Positions 8,269 through 17,097 of a stretch of DNA of 64,000 bases are shown one piece after another. The stretch is from JAUNSR01 sp036655355 (GTDB lineage Bacteria; Bacteroidota; Bacteroidia; Bacteroidales; JAUNSR01). The position numbers and the translations under genes are program-made. Below the pieces are notes generated by a model. It ran no database searches. It saw only the letters and a program-made list of their open reading frames with translations, and had not been told where the DNA came from. The stretch lies in assembly GCA_036655355.1 (NCBI GenBank), contig JAVVQG010000004.1, positions 215,694 to 279,693 on the forward strand, written 5' to 3'. How positions within the stretch are numbered: position 1 is the stretch's first letter; each line of letters opens with the position of its first letter.

Positions 8269-9699
8269 TTAAAGCTCCAATGCCAGGAGCAATTCTGTAA
8301 TCGCCTTTCTTAATTGCGAATTACTTCCGGTAAAATTGTTTACCAGAATGGCGATGGCGTACGATTCCTTCCCCTGCAGATAGCCGGCATAAGAGAGAAC
8401 GTTTTTAAACGAGCCGCTTTTCAGACGGCCTTTCCCTTGAAACGGCGTTCCTTTGAGGAATCCGGCCACCGTACCCTCTTCCCCCACGCGTGGGATGGAA
8501 TTCACAAACGCTTCGTCTCCCCTCATCTCAAACAGCAATGACGTAAGAAACGACGCGCTCACCCGGTTGGCGGGAGCAAGGCCCGATCCGTCGAACATAA
8601 ACAACGCCTCGGTATCGAGACCGGCCTCTTGCCAGAGCCTTTTTAGTGCGGCGATGCCCTGTTGGTGTGATCCGTTTCCAACCTCCAACGCCATAAAGCG
8701 CAGCAACGATTCGGCATACATATTATTACTGCGCACATTCGTTACACGGACGATGTGATTCAACGGATCCGACTGATAAGTAAACAACACCTCCCCTTGG
8801 CCCAGCAACTCCTTCCCGTTTCTTTTCAGCAAACGTGTCGTCTGCGGCACACCGTTCACCGTTACAGCCGCTTTACGCAGTGCCGCGGTAAGAGTCTGAG
8901 CGAGGAATAAAGCGGGATCGGGCACATCGCCCTTGATTTTAAACTCCGCCCCTTTCTGGGGAACGGCACCCGTGATCACACGCTCATTCGAATAAGGCGC
9001 CCCGTGGATATAGGCACTGTCAAACGAATAAGAAACCGGTAGCAATTCATTGGTAAATCGAAGTGCGGGCATTTCCGGCCGCGTTTCCTTCACCCGGGGT
9101 TGCTGCCCTTTGCGCGAGGTATCCAAAACAAGTTCATATTTATTATCGCCGTAATTCAGCAGATAAGAACCGGCTGCATAATAATTCCCCAGATCCTCCC
9201 ATGTCCAATAAGGCGATATCCCCTCCAGACCGGGTTTGAAATCAGCTGCGATAACACTACCCGTAATCTTGCGTATCCCTTTTTCCGCTAGTTGGGCTAC
9301 CACCCGGCGAACGAAATCATCCTGCGCCCGCAAGCCGTATTCCGATCCCAACGTAGGGTCTGCCGAGCCATACACGATAAGATTTCCATTTAACAAGCCA
9401 TCCCCCGAAATTGTTCCCGTATAGCTCACCCGTGTAGGAAATTTTTGCTGCGGGGAGAAGAATCGGAGTGCCGAAGCGGTGGTCACCAACTTAAGTGTGG
9501 AGGCGGGTGTCAACGCTTGATCGCTTTGGATGCCGTCCACCTGTTCGCCGTTACGAAGATTAACAATTGAGATCCCCACCGAAGCATGTGCCATGCCTTT
9601 TGTCTTTAAAAATTTAAGCACCGCTTCACTTTGTGCAAACGAGGTATTGCTCAACAAAATAAATAGAGAAATCAGGAGGGATGAATTGCTTATTTTCAT
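8269..9699 (-). CDS. dacB: D-alanyl-D-alanine carboxypeptidase/endopeptidase (PBP4, peptidase S13)
   Basis: 476 aa from the ATG at 9699, which gives a proper signal peptide (MKISNSSLLISLFILLSNTSFAQ). The S13 motifs are present: SxxK as STLK with Ser67 and Lys70, SxN as SNN in the VTNVRSNNMYAE segment, and KSG in RLKSGSF as the third motif. The enzyme trims peptidoglycan peptides in the periplasm. It is divergent from tdk, with -7 boxes facing each other in the 95-base gap. Confidence 0.92.
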   Translation of the reverse strand: MKISNSSLLISLFILLSNTSFAQSEAVLKFLKTKGMAHASVGISIVNLRNGEQVDGIQSDQALTPASTLKLVTTASALRFFSPQQKFPTRVSYTGTISGDGLLNGNLIVYGSADPTLGSEYGLRAQDDFVRRVVAQLAEKGIRKITGSVIAADFKPGLEGISPYWTWEDLGNYYAAGSYLLNYGDNKYELVLDTSRKGQQPRVKETRPEMPALRFTNELLPVSYSFDSAYIHGAPYSNERVITGAVPQKGAEFKIKGDVPDPALFLAQTLTAALRKAAVTVNGVPQTTRLLKRNGKELLGQGEVLFTYQSDPLNHIVRVTNVRSNNMYAESLLRFMALEVGNGSHQQGIAALKRLWQEAGLDTEALFMFDGSGLAPANRVSASFLTSLLFEMRGDEAFVNSIPRVGEEGTVAGFLKGTPFQGKGRLKSGSFKNVLSYAGYLQGKESYAIAILVNNFTGSNSQLRKAITELLLALEL

Positions 9700-9732
9700 A
9701 TAGAATTGAATCAGAGGGAAATCATATAACGA

Positions 9733-9749
9733 CAAAAATAGTATATTTG
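9733..9749. promoter_or_regulatory. Divergent -7 boxes of dacB and tdk
   Basis: TATTTTTG on the minus strand (9733-9740) and TATATTTG on the plus strand (9742-9749) both match TAnnTTTG and are one base apart, so the two promoters compete for the same DNA. Confidence 0.45.
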
Positions 9750-9794
9750 TTAGGAAGAAACAGTCGTCAACTTAATAATATAAAAGGATATATA

Positions 9795-10373
9795 ATGTTT
9801 TCAGAAAACAAGTTACGCGAAATGCATCGCAGAGGGAGTATCGAAGTAATCTGCGGATCCATGTTCTCCGGAAAAACCGAGGAATTGATTCGTCGCTTAA
9901 AGCGAGCGAAAATAGCCCGTCAGAACGTCGAAATCTTCAAACCGACTGTTGATATCCGCTACTCGGAAAACGAGGTGGTATCACATGACAGCAATTCGAT
10001 TCTCTCCACTCCGGTTGAAAATTCGGCAAGCATCCTCCTTTTGGCGGAAGATGTGGATGTAGTGGGTGTAGATGAAGCGCAATTTTTCGATCAGGGTATC
10101 GTAGAGGTTTGCAACACGCTGGCGAACCGCGGAACCAGGGTCATCGTGGCCGGATTGGACATGGATTTCAAAGGCGTACCTTTTGGTCCGATGCCTCACC
10201 TTTGCGCCATCGCCGACGATGTTTCCAAAGTGCATGCCATTTGTGTTCATTGCGGACAGTTGGCACACTATTCGCACCGTTTGGTAGGAGACGAGAAACA
10301 GGTGATGCTGGGTGAAAAGAACGAATACCAGCCACTTTGCCGCAGTTGCTATCAGCAGGCAAACCACAAATAA
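9795..10373 (+). CDS. tdk: Thymidine kinase (type II)
   Basis: 192 aa from the ATG at 9795; the P-loop GSMFSGKTEE is at residues 21-30. The DEAQFF motif supplies the catalytic acid, and four cysteines in CVHCG and CRSCY bind structural zinc. It phosphorylates thymidine in the salvage pathway. Earlier in-frame starts upstream would run through the promoter region. It is followed by the AI-2E exporter gene after 15 bases. Confidence 0.95.
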   Translation: MFSENKLREMHRRGSIEVICGSMFSGKTEELIRRLKRAKIARQNVEIFKPTVDIRYSENEVVSHDSNSILSTPVENSASILLLAEDVDVVGVDEAQFFDQGIVEVCNTLANRGTRVIVAGLDMDFKGVPFGPMPHLCAIADDVSKVHAICVHCGQLAHYSHRLVGDEKQVMLGEKNEYQPLCRSCYQQANHK

Positions 10374-10388
10374 AAAATAAAAACCAGT

Positions 10389-11525
10389 ATGAGCTCATTC
10401 TTCGAAAAGGAATTCACTTTTGACCGGGTGGCACGCATTTTCTTCGTGGCGCTACTCACAACGGTCATCGCTCTTTTCACCTGGCGAATCCGTGAAGCAT
10501 TGATTCCGTTCTTCATCGGGTGGTTGATTGCGGCGGTATTGATGCCGATTGTTCGTTTCTTTCAATACAAATTGAGATTCAAATTCCGCATTCCTTCGAT
10601 ATTTGCCACGATACTGGTGATTCTCGCCGGCTTGACGCTGGTCTTTTGGCTGGTGATTCCGCCGGCCATTCAGGAGTTCGAGAAAACCGGAAAGTTGCTT
10701 CAGGAATATGAATTGCGTTACAAAGACGACCCGATGATACCGTTGCAGATACGCGAGTACATCGACCGATTTGTAGATTTTGACGATTACAACCGTCGAT
10801 TCGATTCACAACAGATCCTGGAGCAGATTAAAAAGTACATTCCGAAAATCTTGGATATTGTAATCAGTGCGGTGAAGAAGATCTTCAACCTGATCAGCAT
10901 CGTCTTCATGTTTTTATACGCCTTCTTCATCATGATCTATTACGAGGAGATCCGCGACGGCTTCTTCGATCTCTTGCCGCAGGGGTGGCGACATAAAACC
11001 AGGAAGGTGATTCACGACGTGGCTGCCAGTACCAACCGTTATTTCCGGGGACAGACCTTGGTGGCGTCACTGGTCGGAGTTGGTTTTTGCATCGGATTCC
11101 TGATCATCGGACTTCCGCTGGCTATTCCGCTAGGCATTTTCATCGGTCTGTTAAACATGATTCCGTACGCACAATTCATCGGACTCTTTCCCACCATCTT
11201 CATGTGTCTGCTTCACTCGGTAGATACGGGAATCCCGTTTTGGCGACTGATCATTTTCTGCCTGATGGTTTTTGCCATCGTTCAGATCATCGAAGACACC
11301 CTGTTAACGCCGAAGATCATGGGTAAAGTAACCGGTTTGAATCCGGCTGTGATTTTACTCTGCCTCTCGATCGGGGGAACGTTGTTCGGTGTAATCGGTA
11401 TCATCATGTCGCTTCCGTTGGCTCCGATGTTGCTTGCTTATTACCACATGTATATTTTGAAAGATACACCGGGCGATTCAGAGATAGAGAAACCGGTTGA
11501 GAACAAACGCAATAAAAGCAAATAA
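10389..11525 (+). CDS. AI-2E family (PerM/TqsA-like) membrane transporter
   Basis: 378 aa with about eight hydrophobic segments: two near the N-terminus, one at ~60-80, a cluster from ~150 to 185, then a C-terminal block ~215-355. A charged region (~85-150) lies between the first and second groups, as is typical of this family. The late motif PLAIPLGIFIGLLNMIPY followed by the IEDTLLTPKIMG block is the family hallmark. The cargo is unknown; some relatives export autoinducer-2 or act as Na+/H+ antiporters, so function is inference. Confidence 0.85.
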   Translation: MSSFFEKEFTFDRVARIFFVALLTTVIALFTWRIREALIPFFIGWLIAAVLMPIVRFFQYKLRFKFRIPSIFATILVILAGLTLVFWLVIPPAIQEFEKTGKLLQEYELRYKDDPMIPLQIREYIDRFVDFDDYNRRFDSQQILEQIKKYIPKILDIVISAVKKIFNLISIVFMFLYAFFIMIYYEEIRDGFFDLLPQGWRHKTRKVIHDVAASTNRYFRGQTLVASLVGVGFCIGFLIIGLPLAIPLGIFIGLLNMIPYAQFIGLFPTIFMCLLHSVDTGIPFWRLIIFCLMVFAIVQIIEDTLLTPKIMGKVTGLNPAVILLCLSIGGTLFGVIGIIMSLPLAPMLLAYYHMYILKDTPGDSEIEKPVENKRNKSK

Positions 11526-11557
11526 GCATTTTTTAAGGATTTATTTAGCCGTGTTTG

Positions 11558-11588
11558 TTTGCAATTCCGGTATTTCACGCTATCTTTG
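11558..11588 (+). promoter_or_regulatory. tRNA-Lys promoter
   Basis: TTTG at 11558-11561, a 19-base spacer and TATCTTTG at 11581-11588: a complete match to the Bacteroidetes -33/-7 arrangement, 30 bases upstream of the tRNA. Confidence 0.8.
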
Positions 11589-11617
11589 CAAAGCTTTTAA
11601 GATAAAGCAAACCTGAT

Positions 11618-11690
11618 GATTCAGTAGCTCAGCAGGTAGAGCACAACACTTTTAATGTTGGGGTCCTGGGTTCGAGCCCCAGCTGGATCA
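11618..11690 (+). tRNA. tRNA-Lys (anticodon UUU)
   Basis: 73-nt cloverleaf: acceptor GATTCAG pairs with CTGGATC (one G-U), the anticodon loop CTTTTAA gives UUU, and the T arm contains GGTTCGAGCC. CCA is not encoded. Confidence 0.97.
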
Positions 11691-11700
11691 CACAATCGAA

Positions 11701-11739
11701 AAAAGGCTGTCTAACTTGTTTAGACAGCCTTTCTTTTTT
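11701..11739 (+). terminator. Terminator after tRNA-Lys
   Basis: 12-bp stem AAAGGCTGTCTA / TAGACAGCCTTT followed by CTTTTTT. Confidence 0.85.
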
Positions 11740-11819
11740 ATATCCTTCCTATGCAGTTACGAACTGCTCCTTTGAAATCAATTTTTGAAAAAGCATATCG
11801 AAAAAACCACGGCTTTGGT

Positions 11820-11985
11820 TCACCCGAAGCACCGCCTTGGTTCGGTCGAAGCAAGGCCTTGCTTCAGGTGAACCAAGGCGGTGCTTCGCATCCTCTAATC
11901 CATCCGAATTAAAACCGGCTCCATTAGAATTAAATTCCTCTCCGGCTGAATCAAAATCTGCTCCATTAGAAATAAAAACCAATGG
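11820..11985. repeat. Nested palindromes and 21-22-bp degenerate tandem repeats
   Basis: Perfect 18-base arms at 11826-11843 and 11870-11887 enclose a perfect 18-base palindrome (11848-11865); the same DNA reads as ~22-bp repeats starting TTGGTTC or TTGCTTC. From ~11905 to 11975 a separate 21-bp repeat (AATTAAAA then CCGGCTCCATTAG and variants) follows. A 103-codon minus-strand frame (11749-12060) crosses both, but I find no support for it being a gene. This is the content of the gap between tRNA-Lys and the MFS gene. Confidence 0.7.
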
Positions 11986-12070
11986 CGGCAAATGAAAGCG
12001 CCGCGGTACCCAAACCCGATTTTTCACATCCAAATCGTCACTTTTCTCCCTGCAAATCAACTCATTTGCT

Positions 12071-13294
12071 TCATCCGATTTGCTTTACCTCCTCTTTCAT
12101 TCCGAAGATAACACTATTTTCACTAAAAAGAAGGATTATCGTAAACAACACGGCCATACCGCCTGAGATGTAAAACGGAAACGTACTCAAATCGTCACGA
12201 AACACCAAAGACAACAGGTTCAGAATATACGGAGTAGCCCAGATACTCAGGTAACACGCACTCATGATCCACCCGAAGGCGAGAGCGCTTTTTGCGGGCG
12301 AAGTGATGTTCGAGGTCTTATTCCAGATCAAAGGCTCGATCGTCCCCCCCGTGACGCCGGCCAACGCCACCAATACGTAATACCATTCAATACCCTTTAC
12401 GAAAGGAAATAGAAACAGGGCGACCGTTATGATAAAGAGCGCCACGACCATCGTTTTTTTTCGGAAGAGATGAATGGTCTGATTGATGATAAAAGCACTG
12501 GCAGCCTGCACCGAGAAGAAGATGCTGATCAGAATGCCGCTCACTTCAGCATCCAAATGGTGATGTGAAAGTAAGAACGGCAAACTCAGTGGAATCTGCA
12601 GGTTAAAGAACATCACTACGAAATAGAGCACCATCAGCTGGATGAGCTTCGGCTTATTAATTCCCGAAGGAGGGATTAGGGCCGATGAAATACTTTTTTG
12701 TTCGGCCGTTGGAGGTGGAAGCGGAGGCAATTTGCTCCTCAATCGAAGGAATGGCGACATAATCAACGGGATTATCGCGATGGAATAGACCCAAAACGGC
12801 GCATGCCAACTGATCGTGGCCAGCCATCCTGCGAAAAGGGTACACAACACCTGACTGGCATTAGAGATGCCGGAACAGATGCCGAGTTGCTTTTGCTTCT
12901 CCTTCCCTTGAAAAATGACGCTTGGCAACTGCGAGGCAAGAGGCACCACCATGCTGGCCCCCATTCCGAGCGCGATACTGATAATGAGCAAGAGTGTAAA
13001 AGTGTTCGCAAATTGATATGCGATGGCAGAGAGTATAAAAAAGAGTGCTCCCGCGGCAATCATCTTCACATTATTCCTACTCTGAGCCAATCTCCCGGCA
13101 AGAATCACAAACGGAATCAGCAGCAGATTGGGCAACGAGATCAACATATCGATCTCCGTTTCACGCACATTCGGAAACTTATGCTGGATGGTAGGCAAAG
13201 AGGGCGAAATAGCCAATCCGGTAATACTCGTCAGAATGGATATGGACCACACCGACATTTTCAGCATTAGAAATTCACTTTTCGTGATGCTCAT
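12071..13294 (-). CDS. MFS transporter
   Basis: 407 aa with about 12 hydrophobic segments in two six-helix halves separated by a hydrophilic loop near residues 190-215 (LRSKLPPLPPPTAEQKS). The N-terminal half has the substrate-pathway pattern typical of drug or sugar-type facilitators (ILAGRLAQSRNN after helix 2). The substrate is unknown. It is transcribed toward tRNA-Lys; the next gene upstream, glycerate kinase, is 55 bases away in the same direction. Confidence 0.8.
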   Translation of the reverse strand: MSITKSEFLMLKMSVWSISILTSITGLAISPSLPTIQHKFPNVRETEIDMLISLPNLLLIPFVILAGRLAQSRNNVKMIAAGALFFILSAIAYQFANTFTLLLIISIALGMGASMVVPLASQLPSVIFQGKEKQKQLGICSGISNASQVLCTLFAGWLATISWHAPFWVYSIAIIPLIMSPFLRLRSKLPPLPPPTAEQKSISSALIPPSGINKPKLIQLMVLYFVVMFFNLQIPLSLPFLLSHHHLDAEVSGILISIFFSVQAASAFIINQTIHLFRKKTMVVALFIITVALFLFPFVKGIEWYYVLVALAGVTGGTIEPLIWNKTSNITSPAKSALAFGWIMSACYLSIWATPYILNLLSLVFRDDLSTFPFYISGGMAVLFTIILLFSENSVIFGMKEEVKQIG

Positions 13295-13349
13295 TTTTCA
13301 TTCTATTAAGTTGATTTTAGGATAACAACATTTTAAGAATGAAATAGGT

Positions 13350-14480
13350 TTACAGAATCTCGAGGAGTCGGATTATTTGTTGTGCGGTCAGCATCAGGCG
13401 AGATAGGGTCAATTCCTTATCCATCGCTTCTTTCAAGGGAATCCGATCGGGATGTATGGAAAACAGAGAGGTGAATCCCGCTTGATTAAGAGGAGTAAGG
13501 TCGCTTACCGAACCACAGAGGGCTATCGTGGGAATTCCCAGTCGGGAAGCCCGCTCCATCACCCGGTAAGGAATTTTGCCCATCAGCGTTTGGGCGTCCA
13601 TCCTCCCCTCCCCTGTAATGAGGAGTTGCGCATCTTTGATCAACGTATCGAAGCGCAGGTAATCAAGCAGAAGTTCGGCTCCCGAACGCAGCGAGGCGTG
13701 CAGGAAAAGAACAAACGCGCCACCCAACCCGCCGGCCGCCCCGCTTCCGGGAATCTCATTCAGCGCTATGCCGTATTGTTCGCGAAAAAGTCGATGCAGG
13801 TGTTCCATACCCGCTTCCAGTCGGAGTGTCATCTCAGCGGAAGCTCCCTTTTGCGGAGAGAAAACGGTAGCTGCACCCTGCGGACCGGAAAAGGGATTCG
13901 TTACGTCACAGGCGATATTGAAGCGGCACGATTTCAATACAGGCGAAACCTGCGTGGCATCCACCTCGGCAATCGCTATCAACGTTGCGCCCTTGGGTGA
14001 AAACACGTCGCCCGATTTATTGCGAAAAATGAATCCGAGCGCTTCCAACATGCCGGTCCCCGCATCGTTCGTGGCACTTCCGCCTATTCCGATTAGAAAA
14101 TCGCGACAACCGGATTGCACGGCATGCGCAATCAATTGCCCCACCCCAAACGTGGTCGTTTCCTCCGGGTTTCGCTCTTCGTCGGTCAGAAGCGGTAACC
14201 CGGCAGCCTGCGCCATCTCGATCAAAGCCGTTTTGCCATCGCCCAACACGCAATAATGCGCGAGGACTTCTCGGCCCAATGGTCCCTGTACTGCAATCGC
14301 TCTTCGTTCTACGTTTCCCTCGAATACTTCGAGCAACCCTTCTCCCCCGTCGGATACGGGAAGTACCGCCACTTCGCAGTCGGGTAGTTCGGTAAGAATC
14401 CCTTTGCGAACCGCCTCTCCCGCCTCCCGTGAGGTCACAGAACCTTTGAACGAATCGATCGCTATTACTACTTTTCTCAT
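13350..14480 (-). CDS. Glycerate kinase (GlxK family)
   Basis: 376 aa from the ATG at 14480 (MRKVVIAIDSFKGS), the conserved N-terminus of the family; an upstream ATG at 14504 would add eight residues. Key blocks are PVSDGGEG, IGIGGSATNDAGTG and GSGAAGGLGGA, plus LLITGEGRMDAQT near the C-terminus. It phosphorylates D-glycerate with ATP, linking glycolate/serine breakdown to glycolysis. It is followed by the MFS gene on the same strand. Confidence 0.93.
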   Translation of the reverse strand: MRKVVIAIDSFKGSVTSREAGEAVRKGILTELPDCEVAVLPVSDGGEGLLEVFEGNVERRAIAVQGPLGREVLAHYCVLGDGKTALIEMAQAAGLPLLTDEERNPEETTTFGVGQLIAHAVQSGCRDFLIGIGGSATNDAGTGMLEALGFIFRNKSGDVFSPKGATLIAIAEVDATQVSPVLKSCRFNIACDVTNPFSGPQGAATVFSPQKGASAEMTLRLEAGMEHLHRLFREQYGIALNEIPGSGAAGGLGGAFVLFLHASLRSGAELLLDYLRFDTLIKDAQLLITGEGRMDAQTLMGKIPYRVMERASRLGIPTIALCGSVSDLTPLNQAGFTSLFSIHPDRIPLKEAMDKELTLSRLMLTAQQIIRLLEIL

Positions 14481-14504
14481 ATATAAAGATGTAATGTCCT
14501 TCAT

Positions 14505-14957
14505 CAGCCTCTACACTTTTGATAATTCCACTTCTGGCAGCCAATTAAAATCGGCATATATCCTTATTTCCTTCATCTTTTACTGCTTTTCTCAGTCGTA
14601 ATTCAACCTATCATATAATATGCAATTATAGCAATTATCTTTATTATATGACAGATTGAGTGCTTTTAAAAGGTTCTGCAGTTTGGCGTATACGGGGCAT
14701 ATCCTTATGTGTTGACCCTTGGATTCGTTGTTTTTTATTTCGTTCAAGAATGTATACAAAAACCGATTGGGAAAAGGGCTGTTCGTGTAAGCAAATATCA
14801 CTTTTGTGGAAATAAGGTATTTTGGGGTGATATTTACACTCGGGAAAGGGTGTAAATATTCGGAGGGTAAATAATGACGGATAGATATACTGGGTTAAAT
14901 ACGAGATTAGAAAATCATATTTACCTGTCTAATTTAATACTGCCCGAAAAAGGGAAA
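14505..14957. other. AT-rich gap with IS3-type end
   Basis: No gene is supported. A perfect 10-bp inverted repeat ATATTTACAC / GTGTAAATAT sits at 14830-14859. The last ~30 bases (TGTCTAATTTAATAC then TGCCCGAAAAAGG, ~14927-14957) match the end of the IS3 remnant at 20067-20095, so a second copy of that insertion-sequence end lies here. A 69-codon minus-strand frame (14592-14801) is unlike anything I recognise and is not called. Confidence 0.6.
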
Positions 14958-14987
14958 GCACACATTACATCAAAAGGGGGTGTCCAA

Positions 14988-15226
14988 ACAGGAAAGTTGG
15001 CAATTGGCGAAATCCGGAAAAGGTTATTGGCGGAAAGCCTTAAGTAATCAAGCCTACCGAGGGATGGAGTATGAATGGTTCGAAGAGCAGGGACTCTATA
15101 GCCTGTCATTAAATCCTGCACGGTTAAACCGGTAAGAGAAACAGCCCGGTGCGAGCGCATGCCGGGTGGTGAGAGATCGGAAAACAAAATAGGAGGAAAA
15201 CCTATTTTGTTTTCCTCCTACTCGAT
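14988..15226 (+). mobile_element. Group II intron 3' fragment (maturase tail plus domains V-VI)
   Basis: The frame from 14988 reads KSGKGYWRKALSNQ ... YEWFEEQGLYSLSL and stops; this is the C-terminal tail of a group II intron maturase. It is followed by a domain V-like hairpin (AGCCCGGTGCG / CGCATGCCGGGT), a domain VI-like stem (ACAAAATAGG / CCTATTTTGT) and an intron end CTACTCGAT at ~15218-15226. The 5' part of the intron and the rest of the reverse transcriptase are missing; an IS3-type end abuts the break. The intron is dead. Confidence 0.75.
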
Positions 15227-15320
15227 TCATCATAATTGATATCATTATTTGTCAGTTATATTATGGGGAAGCACACACTTTTTAGGTTCACTTCAAGTTC
15301 GAATAGATTACGAATAAAGC

Positions 15321-15746
15321 CTATAACTGGATATCTGACATTGTCTTAAGCTCTTGTTTCAGCATTTCCGCATTTTTATTTCCTATTAGAAAACTTACTT
15401 TCGAAAACCGGTAACCTCCTTTTTTGATCTCAATTATTACACCGGGTGTTTTATTATCAGTCACAATTTTAAACATATCTAATTCTGAAAGATGAAAGGA
15501 TTTATTTAGTTTTTTGCAAAAAGGATAGTTTATGGAAACTAAGCCTTTATATAAAGTAATATAAAAGTGATTATTGAAAATAACTATAATTATTTGCACA
15601 AATAATATAATTATCAATAAATAAGATATCAGACCCAATTCAACTCCATCAAAACAGACGAGTAAGCTCCCTATCATACAAACGATTAAAGCTACTATAA
15701 GAGCTATCAAAAGAGTATCGTGTTTTTTTTTAAATATTTTCATCAT
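15321..15746 (-). CDS. Small two-helix membrane protein of unknown function
   Basis: 141 aa. A basic N-terminus (MMKIFKKKH) is followed by two long hydrophobic segments (~12-34 and ~40-62), then an ~80-residue hydrophilic domain (ISYLLIIILF ... NKTPGVIIEIKKGGYRF). The layout resembles small bacterial PH-domain-like membrane proteins, but I do not recognise it firmly. It is AT-rich, in the decayed accessory region. Confidence 0.55.
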   Translation of the reverse strand: MMKIFKKKHDTLLIALIVALIVCMIGSLLVCFDGVELGLISYLLIIILFVQIIIVIFNNHFYITLYKGLVSINYPFCKKLNKSFHLSELDMFKIVTDNKTPGVIIEIKKGGYRFSKVSFLIGNKNAEMLKQELKTMSDIQL

Positions 15747-15924
15747 AAGTTCTCAATAAGATTTTTTTTACATTAAAAATCAGTTCTACATCTGTTGAGA
15801 GCATTTCCGACAATATTTCTTTACTCAGGAATTTTCTGAGCAAGCCATTATTTCTTGATTTCTCCAAAGGATATAGCAAATATTGAGGTTGAAAGAAGAT
15901 AAACAACCTCGACCAATAGGGCAT
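15730..15924 (-). CDS. Small ORF overlapping the membrane protein gene
   Basis: 64 aa (MPYWSRLFIFFQPQYLLYPL ... RTYDENI), ending 17 bases inside the next gene. The overlap hints at translational coupling, but no family is recognised and it may be a truncated remnant or a chance frame. Confidence 0.25.
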   Translation of the reverse strand: MPYWSRLFIFFQPQYLLYPLEKSRNNGLLRKFLSKEILSEMLSTDVELIFNVKKILLRTYDENI

Positions 15925-16077
15925 CCGTTCGAGAATATCTTTAGCTTAGACAATAAAAGTAGTACAATCAATGTTTAAAGAAATACCCATATATCGAATA
16001 GATTTAAACGCTAATCTGTAATCTGGTTATAAATGGACGATACTGATTACAAGTTGAGTAAATTACCCCGATGTTAT

Positions 16078-17097
16078 TTAAAGATACGAGCAATTTTGCC
16101 AGTAAGAAGGACTATCTAAGGCAACAGACATACCCACTAACATTGCTTGATACTGTTGTTCGGTAAACGAGTCTCTCCTCGATAAGGCCCAGCATATATA
16201 ATTATTACAAACCAACTGAACTTCTTTTTGATTACGTGCATACATATAACTAACAATAAATTGATCTAGAAAACTTCTTAAATAATCATTAATATACCCC
16301 ATATTTTTATAATGTGTGGTAAGTTTTGAAAATTCCTGATAGTTTGGTACATTATAATTAGTCTGTGCTTCGCGCCAAAAACTAGAACAAGCAGAAAAAG
16401 CCTTATTATATCCACCTGTCCACCATTCATTATAAAAGGGCCCCTTAATTCCATTCCATGAAGTATAAGGCATTTCCCTTCTGGATTTTTTAATTATTTC
16501 GTTATGCCATCTCCCGCAAATATTTAATTCTTCATACCCTCTCGGATAGTCTAAACTTAATCCAGATGCTGGAGGGATATTAGGAAATTTATCGGAGTCA
16601 TTAATATAAGACCTCCCAACATTTTTATATATCACAAGTGCTGGATCTGTTGCACCTTGTATATTCCACTTAATGACACCACAGCTTTCAGCAGCACCTA
16701 TTGAAGCCGAAGCCGATATCAAAGCAACCGTTGCTACGGCAGCCACTTTGGCAGTGGTTGATACTACTACAATTTCTTTTATAATTGGTGTGCTAAGTAT
16801 TCCGGCTGCAGCTGCCACAGCAGCTGCAGCATCTACCCCTCCAATAAGAATCGCCTTAAGCCAATTAGATTTAGGCTCAATAGCCTTTCCTACACGATTA
16901 GTGTTAATTTGATTAATTGTTTTTTGATGTACATATTGTAATGTCTTTACAAAGTCTGCACTGACAGTATCAACCTCATGCGATATTAGATTGTGAGAAT
17001 GTTCTGTAAACTCGTCATCCAAGTTATCTTTTAGATTATCAATCGAAGAAGAACAACTAATAAGAAACAATGAAATAACCAAATACCAAATCTTTAT
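16078..17097 (-). CDS. Lipoprotein with Gly/Ala hydrophobic hairpin, no canonical start
   Basis: About 334 aa. The N-terminus (VISLFLISCSSSIDNL) has a lipobox (LISC). Residues ~75-130 are a glycine/alanine-rich pair of hydrophobic segments (GGVDAAAAVAAAAGIL and AAVATVALISASASIGAA), unusual for a soluble lipoprotein; the rest is Tyr/Trp/Cys-rich (ICGRWHNE, SFWREAQ, CNNYICWAL). No ATG is found at the expected place: the frame begins IKIWYLVISLF with ATA at 17097, and a TTG at 17082 is the first usual alternative start. The start codon may have been lost. Function is unknown; a membrane-active role would be speculation. Confidence 0.55.
   Translation of the reverse strand: MKIWYLVISLFLISCSSSIDNLKDNLDDEFTEHSHNLISHEVDTVSADFVKTLQYVHQKTINQINTNRVGKAIEPKSNWLKAILIGGVDAAAAVAAAAGILSTPIIKEIVVVSTTAKVAAVATVALISASASIGAAESCGVIKWNIQGATDPALVIYKNVGRSYINDSDKFPNIPPASGLSLDYPRGYEELNICGRWHNEIIKKSRREMPYTSWNGIKGPFYNEWWTGGYNKAFSACSSFWREAQTNYNVPNYQEFSKLTTHYKNMGYINDYLRSFLDQFIVSYMYARNQKEVQLVCNNYICWALSRRDSFTEQQYQAMLVGMSVALDSPSYWQNCSYL

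Noticed and set aside
11749..12060. 103-codon minus-strand frame with a seven-residue repeat (EFNSNGA-like)
   Set aside because: The repeat is explained by the 21-bp DNA repeat; no start context, no family, and it runs through the tRNA-Lys terminator side.
14592..14801. 69-codon minus-strand frame in the IS graveyard
   Set aside because: No recognisable family, low complexity, surrounded by remnants; probably chance.
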